This document shows, piece after piece, positions 1 to 7,119 of a stretch of DNA of 14,695 nt. The stretch is from Roseimaritima sp. (GTDB lineage: Bacteria; Planctomycetota; Planctomycetia; Pirellulales; Pirellulaceae), in NCBI GenBank assembly GCA_007124075.1, contig SLFV01000205.1:1-14695 (forward strand), given 5' to 3'. A program made the position numbers and the translations under genes. The notes under the pieces are model-generated. The model had not been told where the DNA came from and searched no databases. It saw only the letters and a program-made list of their open reading frames with translations. The stretch's first letter is position 1; each line of letters begins with the position of its first letter.

Positions 1-2135
1 AAATAGTCATGGGGATGAATCAGCGTGCCATCCAGGGTGTTGGAACTGCCGAAGACTCGCAGGAACGGCAATGCTTGATTTCGATCAACGGCCAGCGGCC
101 ACGGCAACGCCTCTAAATCATCTCGCGATTGCAATTTGCCGCCCTCTCGAAGTTCAACAATTTGCTCGGCCAACGCCGCGTTCATACCTGGCAATCTTGC
201 CAGCCACGAAACATCCACCTTGTTGACATCCACGCCGTCGCTGCTGGCACTACTGACCAGGATACTGCTCAGGGCATCGGCCAGGGCATCATCGGATAAC
301 TCGCGTTGGTACGAACCCAATCGAAGGCGGGCCGGATCGACCTTGGTCAGCGCTTGAGCGGGGGCGAGCACTTGAAAGGCCAGCCAGGTTGCGGCCCGAA
401 ACCGGCGTGGTGTTTCAGGCATTTCGCGGTTACCGATCGGACTTCCCGCATACAAATCGGCCCCACTGCGTTCGGCCAACGACCAGCGTACGCTGCCCGG
501 TTGCGATTGTTCAAGCAATTCATTTAGCAAAATCAGCATGGAGCGGCGCACCGGACCGTTACTGACCACGATCAAATCGACATGATAACGATGAACCAGT
601 TCACCCAACCGCGTAACGGTTTGCTGCCGTGCCGCAGGCGAAAGCTGGCAGGGCAGATCCTCGGACGCAAGCAGCGTTCCATCGGCCGCAACGATCGCCA
701 GCGCTACGGTCTGTGGCCCAATGGCGTCAATGGACATCACCACCCGAGCGTCGACCGATTGACGCAACACCTGTTTGCGTAAATGCGAAGCTAAAATCGA
801 AACCAACCGGGTGGCGGCTTGATCCAATACCTCGTCCCACCATGCCGATTCGCACGTCTGGCGAATCACCTGCTCGTTAGCCGCAACGATGGCCTGCAAC
901 CTTGGACCCAACTGCGAATTCAGCTTCGCGGCAAAGTTTTGCAAGTACGACGTCAAAACGTCCGCCCGGTATTCGAACGAACATTGGGTCAGTTGCCCGC
1001 GTAGGGCGCGCCCGAGCATCAGTTTTTGAAACGAAGTTAATTTCCCGGACGTAAACGATTTCCCGGCTAACGGTTGCAGCACCCCGGCCAACCATTGGCG
1101 ACGCTTTTGCCGTGCGGAAACCTTCTTTTTCTTCCCACCCGTCAACGCGATAGTTTGCGACGCCGAAGTACCCTTCTGTTTTTTTTCCTTTGCAGAAACC
1201 GCAGGATACTGAGCCAACGGGTCATCAGGGTTCAACTCCGCTGCGGGCGGTTGAATGCTCCGATCACCACCCTGCTCTGCCGTCTGTCCTGCTGCCGCCT
1301 GACCATCCGTTTCCGTGCCAGTCGTGGCGTCCTTGGCTGCCACGGTCGTTTCCGTCAAGGGCGTTTCTACGGCCGCTGTCTCCGGCATGGACGACTCGAC
1401 GGTCGCTGTCTCTGGCGCAGGCGATTGGGACGTCCCGTCCGTTGACTCCGACTGGGACGAGGATGCTAACGACAATTCAGTTGGCTGCGGTTCAGGTTCC
1501 GATGGCTTGTCGGCTGGTGGTTTTGCATCCGCTTGCTGTTCATCCGGTGGTGTACTTTCACGGGCGGTCGGATCTGTTATTTTCTCAATGCGAATCTTGG
1601 CGTTATTTTCCAGCCACCGCACCCCGCGATAAATGATCCGGGGGTCGTTTGTTAATCGCTCCGTCAGGGCTTTATCCAATCCCTGGATTGCGGCTTGAGC
1701 CTCCTCAGGTACCAACCTGGCCGCCAACGCTTCGGGATCCGCAGGATCGTCCGGTTCTGGGGACAGCACGCGCGCCGCCAAGACCATTGCCGGGGACGGC
1801 TTTTCCGTTGGTTCGCCTCGCAAGTGACGATTCAACCGCTCCAAAACACACAGGCTTTCGGCGTTCTGAATCGCGTGTTTGATCGCCGAATCACCAATCG
1901 CAGTTCGTTCCCAACGTTGCTGTAGGTCTTGGCGACGCGCGTTCAGCCTAGCTTGCTGTCGGACCGCATCTCGCAGCGCCCACAAGGTTGCTTCTGATAA
2001 ACCCCCAAGTTCATCACGACGGTAACGAGCAAGGAACGGGGGCAGATAGCCTTGTTCTAGCAAGGGCATGGCATTGCGTAACTGAGTTGCGTCACAATGT
2101 TCCGCACGAGCAATGGCATCAAAATCGATAGACAT
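1..2135 (-). CDS. Tex-family (YqgF/HhH) RNA-binding protein, divergent, 3' end beyond the window
   Basis: The minus-strand frame is open from an ATG at 2135 to the left edge, giving 711 visible residues and no stop. Residues about 8-170 resemble the Tex N-terminal helical domain: PFLARYRRDELGGL matches the family's PFIARYRKEVTGGL. Residues about 462-620 resemble the YqgF/RuvC-like core (VVMSIDAIGP, VVSNG, SGADLYAGSPIGNREMP, LGSYQREL). Residues about 632-690 hold the helix-hairpin-helix part (GVDVN, LARLPGMNAALAEQIVELR), and LDGTLIHPHDY follows. The S1 domain expected at the C-terminus lies outside. Tex proteins bind RNA and affect transcription in the cytoplasm. Two features are odd. A Pro/Thr/Glu/Ala-rich insert (residues about 187-330, ending in a KKKK basic patch) splits the N-terminal domain from YqgF. 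The usual GLDPG of the YqgF fold reads SIDAIGP. No clear Shine-Dalgarno site precedes the ATG. It may be a Tex paralogue rather than the canonical Tex. Confidence 0.85.
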   Translation of the reverse strand, partial: MSIDFDAIARAEHCDATQLRNAMPLLEQGYLPPFLARYRRDELGGLSEATLWALRDAVRQQARLNARRQDLQQRWERTAIGDSAIKHAIQNAESLCVLERLNRHLRGEPTEKPSPAMVLAARVLSPEPDDPADPEALAARLVPEEAQAAIQGLDKALTERLTNDPRIIYRGVRWLENNAKIRIEKITDPTARESTPPDEQQADAKPPADKPSEPEPQPTELSLASSSQSESTDGTSQSPAPETATVESSMPETAAVETPLTETTVAAKDATTGTETDGQAAAGQTAEQGGDRSIQPPAAELNPDDPLAQYPAVSAKEKKQKGTSASQTIALTGGKKKKVSARQKRRQWLAGVLQPLAGKSFTSGKLTSFQKLMLGRALRGQLTQCSFEYRADVLTSYLQNFAAKLNSQLGPRLQAIVAANEQVIRQTCESAWWDEVLDQAATRLVSILASHLRKQVLRQSVDARVVMSIDAIGPQTVALAIVAADGTLLASEDLPCQLSPAARQQTVTRLGELVHRYHVDLIVVSNGPVRRSMLILLNELLEQSQPGSVRWSLAERSGADLYAGSPIGNREMPETPRRFRAATWLAFQVLAPAQALTKVDPARLRLGSYQRELSDDALADALSSILVSSASSDGVDVNKVDVSWLARLPGMNAALAEQIVELREGGKLQSRDDLEALPWPLAVDRNQALPFLRVFGSSNTLDGTLIHPHDY
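1323..1412 (-). repeat. Three imperfect 30-bp tandem units in the Tex-like linker
   Basis: Three consecutive 30-base units (1383-1412, 1353-1382, 1323-1352 on the minus strand) each begin with an E-T-A/T codon run. They encode ETATVESSMP, ETAAVETPLT and ETTVAAKDAT (residues about 242-271). The first two are clearly alike at DNA level, the third only loosely. This suggests the low-complexity insert grew by slippage or tandem duplication. Confidence 0.5.
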
Positions 2136-2211
2136 GCAAAAGCAGCTCGAATAACGAGAGAGACAGAGCAACTACGACGGTTGCAAACGGATGATGATTC
2201 GCCGAGTCAGA

Positions 2212-2233
2212 ATTGCCTTGAACCGAAGGCAAT
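2212..2233. repeat. 8-bp perfect inverted repeat between the isomerase and the Tex-like gene
   Basis: ATTGCCTT (2212-2219) and AAGGCAAT (2226-2233) are perfect inverted repeats around a 6-base loop. It lies in the 210-base gap after the isomerase stop (2346) and before the Tex-like ATG (2135), both transcribed leftward. No T-run follows on the minus strand, so it is not a typical intrinsic terminator. It could be an operator or a weak RNA hairpin. Nothing else was recognised in this gap. Confidence 0.35.
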
Positions 2234-2345
2234 CAGGGACATTCTCACTTCGGGATGGATAACCGAATTTGGTCGAAATCTAGGCTTTGAAGCAGGAAAT
2301 GTCAACCTGTTGGCTTGCAGAGCGAAATATCGGCAATCGGCAACG

Positions 2346-3170
2346 CTATTGCTGATTACCTAAGGCAAGAAGACGTTCGAAGTAGTGCCGTGTGTGCAGC
2401 AGCACCTCGTCATAAGGCATCGGTTCCACGTCCTCCCCCAACAGTTCCACTTCGTAATAGCCGTCGTAGCCGCTTTGTTCCAATAGCGCGATCAATTCTT
2501 CCAGAGGCAGGCGACCGTCACCAAGCAGGCAGCGATTCTGTTCGCCCAGCGGAGTATGGCGAGCATCACCAAGCTGGACCAGGCGAATGTCGGAGCTGAT
2601 CGATTCCAGCCATCTCAGATCGGCGGCGTCATTGGCGTTGATGGCAAGGTGATACGCATCCAAAACCAAACCAATGTCGGCCCGTGGCACGGAATCAAGG
2701 ACTTCCATCGTCAGTTTCAAATCGCCGAGGAACGACCATTCATCACCGCAACCGGGGTGAATCGGTTCAATCGCGACCGCGACAGCGGTTTCACTGGCCG
2801 CTTCGTGGATTGCTTCGAGCGCATACTTTAGCAGCCGGATCGCATGACCGCGAATATGATTGTTGTGCCCCCCAGCAAGAACGATCAGCGTTTCCGCGTT
2901 CAACGCCGAAGCCATCCGAACCGCTTCGATAGCGTCTTCGACCGCCTCGTCATGTGCCCTGCCGTCACTGCCAGTAAACCCGCCCGCCCACGATAAACTG
3001 GAAACCTTCATGCCGTGCGAGGACAGAAGCACGGAAGTTTCCTCAATCGACAATTCATCAAGCTTCGGACGCCATAATCCGATTGCGGAAAATCCGTGCT
3101 TCCGGTAAGCCACGACGTCCTCTTCAATCGACCAACGGAGTGTTGTCAATTGACTGATAGAAAGCTTCAT
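2346..3170 (-). CDS. Sugar phosphate isomerase/epimerase (AP endonuclease 2-type TIM barrel)
   Basis: A 274-residue protein of the xylose-isomerase-like TIM-barrel superfamily. These enzymes isomerise or epimerise sugars, ketoses or inositol derivatives in the cytoplasm with a divalent metal. Visible marks are AIEPIHP (Glu135), VLDAYHL (Asp171, His174), RLVQLGDARH (His205) and YYEVELLG (Glu240/Glu242). The loop LLGDGRLPLEELIALLEQSGYDGYYE is the usual end of the barrel, with GDG-x-LPL and GYDG. Glu135, Asp171 and Glu242 are the likely metal ligands, with a histidine from the 200-205 region. Length is normal for the family and there is no signal peptide. The start is ATG, without an obvious Shine-Dalgarno site. 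The gene follows the inositol-monophosphatase-family gene in the same direction after 300 bases, which weakly hints at sugar or inositol metabolism. The substrate cannot be told from sequence. Confidence 0.85.
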   Translation of the reverse strand: MKLSISQLTTLRWSIEEDVVAYRKHGFSAIGLWRPKLDELSIEETSVLLSSHGMKVSSLSWAGGFTGSDGRAHDEAVEDAIEAVRMASALNAETLIVLAGGHNNHIRGHAIRLLKYALEAIHEAASETAVAVAIEPIHPGCGDEWSFLGDLKLTMEVLDSVPRADIGLVLDAYHLAINANDAADLRWLESISSDIRLVQLGDARHTPLGEQNRCLLGDGRLPLEELIALLEQSGYDGYYEVELLGEDVEPMPYDEVLLHTRHYFERLLALGNQQ

Positions 3171-3470
3171 CGTCCGTGCTTGAATATCGCTTGAGAATCG
3201 AACCTGAGACGGTCGCAGAAGTATGCCACGCTACAGGCTCCCTGTAAAGCTTCCGAAAAGCGAATGCGGTACGCCCCGTTCCCAGCGACAACGAACCAGG
3301 ACCGCAGTGAACCCAGAGCCGCTCAGTCAATTGCGATTCCCAATGTTTTTTTCTACTTCGCGACGCACGATGAATGGCTGACGGATTTCCTGTCCCGCTG
3401 CCAGGAACTTCCCGCTGCTATCGCCGCTGTGCGGGCTGGGAGCAAACAGGCATAAACGCCCGCAGGAGGG
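3171..3470. other. 300-base intergenic stretch without a supported gene
   Basis: No credible reading frame was found here. A perfect 6-bp inverted repeat, TACAGG (3232-3237) and CCTGTA (3241-3246), lies about 60 bases upstream of the isomerase ATG and could be an operator. Next to the phosphatase stop, GCCC (3458-3461) and GGGC (3468-3471) could pair on the minus strand, but the 4-bp stem without a T-run is too weak to call a terminator. The length of the gap suggests the isomerase has its own promoter, which was not identified. Confidence 0.5.
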
Positions 3471-4277
3471 CTAAGCGTTCAGGCAAGCAACGATTTGATC
3501 GTTTAGTGTCCTGTTGGCCGAAGCGATGAACCGTGGTTGCCAAAGATCGATTTCGCTTCCGTCGATCGACGATACAGTTGCCCCTGCTTCCTCCGCGATC
3601 AATGCCCCGGCGGCTGCATCCCATGTCTTGACACTCGCCGCCCAGTACGCATCCAAGCGCCCCGCCGCGACGTAACACAAATTCAATGCACACGATCCCA
3701 ACCGACGGATAGCGCGGCATCGCGGCAGCATTCTCAAGAAACGTTCGATTTCCAGAGAATTCGCAGCGACACGCGGGGCGAAGCTGCACGCGACCAGCGC
3801 TTGATCAAGTTGACTGCATTGACTGCTACGGAGTCTTTGACCATTGACGAATGCCCCTCCCCCACGAAAAGCGTGAAACATTTCGTTACAAACGGGATCG
3901 TAAACCACACCCACCTGCAGCTCCCCTGCCGCATATAATCCGATCGACACCGCAAAACTTTGTAAGCGATGCACGTAATTAACGGTCCCGTCAAGCGGGT
4001 CAACGATCCAGCATGGCGGTGCATCGGGCAGGCCGGCAACGACGGATTGGGGTGGAATGGTCGCACCAGCCTCCTCCCCCATGAAAGCATCGCTGGTAAA
4101 AGCATTTTCCAGCATTCGCTGAATCATTTCCTGAGCCGCTAAATCGGCGTCGGTTACTAAATCGCGAGGGCTTTTCTCGCTGACAAGCGCCGATTCGCGG
4201 CGGTGCAGCAGTTCCTGGCCGGCCGCTTGTGCGGCCGCGATTGCTAGGTCTAGCCGTTGCTGGTACTTAAATTCCAT
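3471..4277 (-). CDS. Inositol-1-monophosphatase family phosphatase
   Basis: A 268-residue Mg2+-dependent, Li+-sensitive-type sugar phosphatase (IMPase/SuhB superfamily). It hydrolyses a phosphate monoester such as inositol-1-phosphate in the cytoplasm. Using the ATG at 4277, the metal-site motifs are Asp43 in LVTDAD, Glu68 in MGEEAG, Asp93 and Asp96 in WIVDPLDGTVN, and Asp220 in WDAAAGALIAEEAG. This is the complete family set at the usual spacing. The frame also stays open to a TTG at 4337, adding a Pro-rich stretch (MAPPGYQAPPFHQPP). I reject that start because the family normally begins close to the first helix (here LDLAIAAAQAAG), and an ATG is available. The gene lies 74 bases after the M3 peptidase stop and may be co-transcribed with it. 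Substrate could also be histidinol-phosphate or another sugar phosphate. Confidence 0.9.
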   Translation of the reverse strand: MEFKYQQRLDLAIAAAQAAGQELLHRRESALVSEKSPRDLVTDADLAAQEMIQRMLENAFTSDAFMGEEAGATIPPQSVVAGLPDAPPCWIVDPLDGTVNYVHRLQSFAVSIGLYAAGELQVGVVYDPVCNEMFHAFRGGGAFVNGQRLRSSQCSQLDQALVACSFAPRVAANSLEIERFLRMLPRCRAIRRLGSCALNLCYVAAGRLDAYWAASVKTWDAAAGALIAEEAGATVSSIDGSEIDLWQPRFIASANRTLNDQIVACLNA

Positions 4278-4351
4278 GGCAGGCAAATCGATCGGGGGCT
4301 GGTGAAACGGGGGCGCTTGATACCCAGGCGGGGCCAACCAGGCTGGCCGTG

Positions 4352-6514
4352 CTACTGGACCGGGAAGCCACGTTTTCGCAGCAACGCACTGGTATCGACA
4401 TCGCGACCACGAAACAAGCGAAAACTATCCGCCGGGTCAATCGTATCGCCAACGGACATCACATGCTGGTACAACCGCTGCACCGTTTCTTCGTCAAAGT
4501 AACTGCCTGCCTGGTCAAAGGCTTCGGCGGCGTCTGCAGTCAAGACGTCCGCCCAGAGGTAGCTGTAGTAACCGGCGGAGTAGCTGTCGCTGGAAAAGAT
4601 ATGAGCAAAGTGAGGCGTCCGATGTCGCATCACAATTTGTGGGGGCATTCCCAGTTCCGACAAAGTGTCGCGTTCGAACGCGTCGGGATCGATCGTTTCC
4701 ACTGCGGATAAATGCAGCTTCATATCGATCAACGCACTGGCCAAATATTCCACCGTCGCAAATCCCTGATTAAACGTCGCCGCCTTTTCTATTTTTTGCA
4801 GCAACTCCGCGGGCATCGGCTCACCGGTTTCGTGATGGACGGCAAACCGAGTCAGCACCTCGGGCGTTGACAACCAATGCTCCTTCAACTGCGAAGGGAA
4901 CTCGACAAAATCACGAGCCACTGCGGTACCAGCCTGCGAAGGATGTTCCACATCGGAGCATAACCCGTGCAAAGCATGGCCGAATTCATGAAACAGCGTG
5001 GTGGCATCGTCCCAAGAAATCAACACAGGTTGATCCTTGGCAGCTTTCACAAAATTAGAATTATTGGAGATCAGCGGTGCCGTACGAGTGGACTGCAGCC
5101 TATCCTGAACTCGATACGCCGTCATCCAAGCACCGCTTCGCTTGCCTTCCCGCGCAAAGGGATCCAGATAAAACAGCCCTACCAGCGCATCATCGGCTCC
5201 GGTGACTTCCCAAACACGAACGTCGGGATGAAACACAGGGACACCACTGAGTTCGCGAAACTGCATCCCATACAACTGCTCCGCTACCCACATCATCCCC
5301 TCTCGCAATTTTTCCAATTGCAGGTAAGGTTTGACTTCGTTCATGTCCAGATCGTACTTTGCCTTGCGTACCTTTTCGGCATAGTAACGGTAATCCCAGG
5401 GTTCAATCGTGATCGCCCCAACACCAAGCTGCTTGTCAGCGACGGCCTGCATGTCCGCCACTTCTTCTGCAACGCGGGCGACCGCCTTGGGCCAAATCTG
5501 CAGCAACAAATCCATCACGTTTTCCGGGGTCTTCGCCATTTCGGTTTCCAACCGCCAGTGGGCGTGCGTTGCGTAGCCAAGCAGTTTCGCACGTTCCTGT
5601 CGTAGTTGCAAAATTTCGCGAATAATCGCCTTGTTGTCATGTTGATCGTCATGGTCGGCGCGGCTGTAATAATTCCGCCACACCTGTTCCCTCAACGATC
5701 GATCGGCCGCATAGGTCAAAAAAGGATCCATCGAGGATCGAGTGTTTCGCACGGCCCACTTCCCAGGCTGGCCTTGCTGTTCGGCCGAATTCGCCATCGC
5801 TGCGACTAAGCTGTCTGGCAACCCAAGCAATTTTTCGGAATCCTCGATCCAAGTAATATACCCGGCCTCGTCCGCCAACACGTTTTGACTGAACTGAGCA
5901 AACAGCACCGCAAGACGTTTGTTGATGGCTGACAGTCGCGACTTTTCGTCGTCAGCCAGGTTCGCACCGCGTCGAACAAACTGTTTGTAGCGGTTTTCCA
6001 CCAAACGAACGCGATCGGGTGACCAATCTGACTGCTCACCTTGATAGACCGCTTCAATCCGTGCAAACAAAGCTGCATTCTGCGTAATGCTGTCCTCGTA
6101 GGCTGCCAGCATCGGACCGACGGTTTGTTCGATCTGAGGAATTGGTCCCAAATTTAAATTGGATCGGTAGACGCCGAAAATGGCCTGCAATTGCCGCAAC
6201 TCCTGTCCAGCTTGTTCCAAGGCTGCAATCGTGTTGTCAAACGTTGGTGCTTCGGTATTGTTCGCGATCGCTTGGATGTCCCGCGTTGCTTTCTCAATCG
6301 CGACGATAAACGCGGGCTCCAATCGCGTCGGCTGAACCTTGTCCCAGGGGGGGACCCCACCGAATTCACCCTGCCAAACCTGCAAAAGGGGATCGTCAGG
6401 AGCGATAGTAGGCGTTGCGGAATCGGCTGGATGCATAGCGGAAGACGGGGTAGCGAGAAACAATAAAAAACAGGCCCATGCGAACCGAAGGAGCCGAATG
6501 GAAGAACAATTCAT
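4352..6514 (-). CDS. dcp: Exported M3 family zinc metallopeptidase, peptidyl-dipeptidase Dcp-like
   Basis: A 720-residue protein of peptidase family M3A, which cleaves short peptides; Dcp removes C-terminal dipeptides. The zinc site is HEFGHALHG (His509, Glu510, His513), with Glu538 in ARDFVEFPSQ exactly 25 residues after the second His, as in the family. DFVEFPSQ-x2-EHW and FNQGF..VEYL..ALIDM favour Dcp over oligopeptidase A. The C-terminal block AGYYSYLWADVLTADAAEAF is also typical. The N-terminus (MNCSSIRLLRFAWACFLLFLATPSSA) is a signal peptide with a likely cut after SSA, so the enzyme acts outside the cytoplasmic membrane. The ATG at 6514 has AAGGA (6522-6526) seven bases upstream. The frame remains open to 7063, but that extension would put the signal peptide inside the protein and runs through the palindromic element, so it is rejected. 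The gene is divergent from the HtrA protease gene. Confidence 0.92.
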   Translation of the reverse strand: MNCSSIRLLRFAWACFLLFLATPSSAMHPADSATPTIAPDDPLLQVWQGEFGGVPPWDKVQPTRLEPAFIVAIEKATRDIQAIANNTEAPTFDNTIAALEQAGQELRQLQAIFGVYRSNLNLGPIPQIEQTVGPMLAAYEDSITQNAALFARIEAVYQGEQSDWSPDRVRLVENRYKQFVRRGANLADDEKSRLSAINKRLAVLFAQFSQNVLADEAGYITWIEDSEKLLGLPDSLVAAMANSAEQQGQPGKWAVRNTRSSMDPFLTYAADRSLREQVWRNYYSRADHDDQHDNKAIIREILQLRQERAKLLGYATHAHWRLETEMAKTPENVMDLLLQIWPKAVARVAEEVADMQAVADKQLGVGAITIEPWDYRYYAEKVRKAKYDLDMNEVKPYLQLEKLREGMMWVAEQLYGMQFRELSGVPVFHPDVRVWEVTGADDALVGLFYLDPFAREGKRSGAWMTAYRVQDRLQSTRTAPLISNNSNFVKAAKDQPVLISWDDATTLFHEFGHALHGLCSDVEHPSQAGTAVARDFVEFPSQLKEHWLSTPEVLTRFAVHHETGEPMPAELLQKIEKAATFNQGFATVEYLASALIDMKLHLSAVETIDPDAFERDTLSELGMPPQIVMRHRTPHFAHIFSSDSYSAGYYSYLWADVLTADAAEAFDQAGSYFDEETVQRLYQHVMSVGDTIDPADSFRLFRGRDVDTSALLRKRGFPVQ

Positions 6515-6521
6515 GGACAGT

Positions 6522-6526
6522 TCCTT
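6522..6526 (-). promoter_or_regulatory. Shine-Dalgarno site of the M3 peptidase
   Basis: AAGGA on the minus strand lies seven bases before the ATG at 6514. It fixes the start at the signal peptide rather than at the far upstream end of the open frame. Confidence 0.7.
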
Positions 6527-6766
6527 TCGCGCGATGAACAAAGCAAAGTGCCAGTGATCGAAGGGGTTTGCCCGACCTTCCCCACGCGAAGCCCCAACGG
6601 TCGCAAAGGAGAGGGGAGCACCGTCAGGTTGGTCGCCAAGACGGATTCTAGGAATTGTAACAACATTTTCCTGGACCGCAGTCGGGGAAGACGAAAGGAC
6701 ATCTGTGCGGAAAATGCTGGCAAACGCCCAACCGTTAACGCAAGCACTACCGTCTTGGCGATAGGA

Positions 6767-6804
6767 GTTGTTGTCGCGGTGGAAAGTTGTTTTCGCGGTG
6801 GAAA
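6767..6804. repeat. 19-bp tandem duplication with one mismatch
   Basis: GTTGTTGTCGCGGTGGAAA (6767-6785) is followed at once by GTTGTTTTCGCGGTGGAAA (6786-6804). They differ by one base. It lies about 20 bases before the nested palindrome, in the divergent regulatory region. It may be a paired protein-binding site (about two helical turns apart) or simply a replication slip. Confidence 0.75.
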
Positions 6805-6823
6805 TTCGAAGAGGAGCGACGTC

Positions 6824-6958
6824 GCAGCAAAGGAACCGTTCGGAAATAACTTCGGCATTTTGTTTCTCTCCCATGCTCCGCGCAGCGGAGCATGGGAGAG
6901 ACCAAGTGAGGGATAGTATTACTGCGAAGTTATTTCCGAACGGCTCCAAAAATGCTGC
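6824..6958. mobile_element. Nested palindromic element, MITE- or REP-like
   Basis: Outer arms CCGTTCGGAAATAACTTCG (6836-6854) and its perfect reverse complement (6925-6943) extend with mismatches and a small gap to GCAGCA (6824-6829) and TGCTGC (6953-6958). Inside them sits a perfect 17-bp hairpin: TCTCTCCCATGCTCCGC (6865-6881), spacer GCA (6882-6884), and its reverse complement (6885-6901). The whole unit could fold into a two-tier cruciform or RNA hairpin. It codes for nothing and sits between divergent genes, so it is not a shared terminator. A clear target-site duplication was not seen, so the mobile-element label is inference. A structured regulatory site is the alternative. Confidence 0.55.
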
Positions 6959-7081
6959 CGCTTTCTGCCAGTCTGCCAACGCCGCCTTTTCGGCGCTGCG
7001 GTTTAGTACCTTTGGGCTGACCCTAAAATGGAGTTGCGACAAAATGAAGCTTTCCCCGATCATGAACAGCCTGTCGTTATT

Positions 7082-7097
7082 TTCGGATCGTTCCGAA
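7082..7097. promoter_or_regulatory. Inverted repeat just upstream of the HtrA start
   Basis: TTCGGA (7082-7087) and TCCGAA (7092-7097) are perfect inverted repeats around four bases, ending 22 bases before the ATG at 7120. TTCGGAA/TTCCGAA also occurs in the arms of the nested palindrome (6839-6845, 6934-6940). It could be an operator or a small leader hairpin, but a chance repeat is possible. Confidence 0.35.
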
Positions 7098-7119
7098 TCG
7101 TGTTCACCAAGTTGATGCC

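Larger units (their letters stand above)
6515..7119. other. 605-base divergent intergenic region between two exported protease genes
   Basis: This region separates the leftward M3 peptidase from the rightward HtrA protease, so it must hold promoters for both. No convincing -35/-10 pair was found. It contains a 19-bp tandem duplication (6767-6804), a nested palindromic element (6824-6958) and a 6-bp inverted repeat close to the HtrA ATG (7082-7097). Another short hairpin, CGCCG..CGGCG, lies near 6980. Open frames crossing it show no recognisable protein. Confidence 0.7.

Noticed and set aside
1074..1636. Plus-strand open frames of 105-148 residues opposite the Tex-like linker
   Set aside because: They are antisense shadows of the low-complexity insert, with Ser/Val- or Arg/Pro-rich composition and no domains.
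2212..2233. Intrinsic terminator after the isomerase gene
   Set aside because: The hairpin is real but no T-run follows on the transcribed strand, so it is listed only as an inverted repeat.
4278..4337. TTG start adding 20 residues to the inositol-monophosphatase-family protein
   Set aside because: The added stretch is Pro-rich and not expected in the family. The ATG at 4277 gives the normal family length.
6535..6552. TGGCAC on the minus strand near the M3 peptidase start as a sigma-54 promoter
   Set aside because: No GC falls at the required spacing from GG, and it lies only about 30 bases from the ATG.
6515..7063. N-terminal extension of the M3 peptidase to 903 residues
   Set aside because: It would bury a clear signal peptide at residue 184, runs through the nested palindrome, and ignores an ATG with a good Shine-Dalgarno site at 6514.
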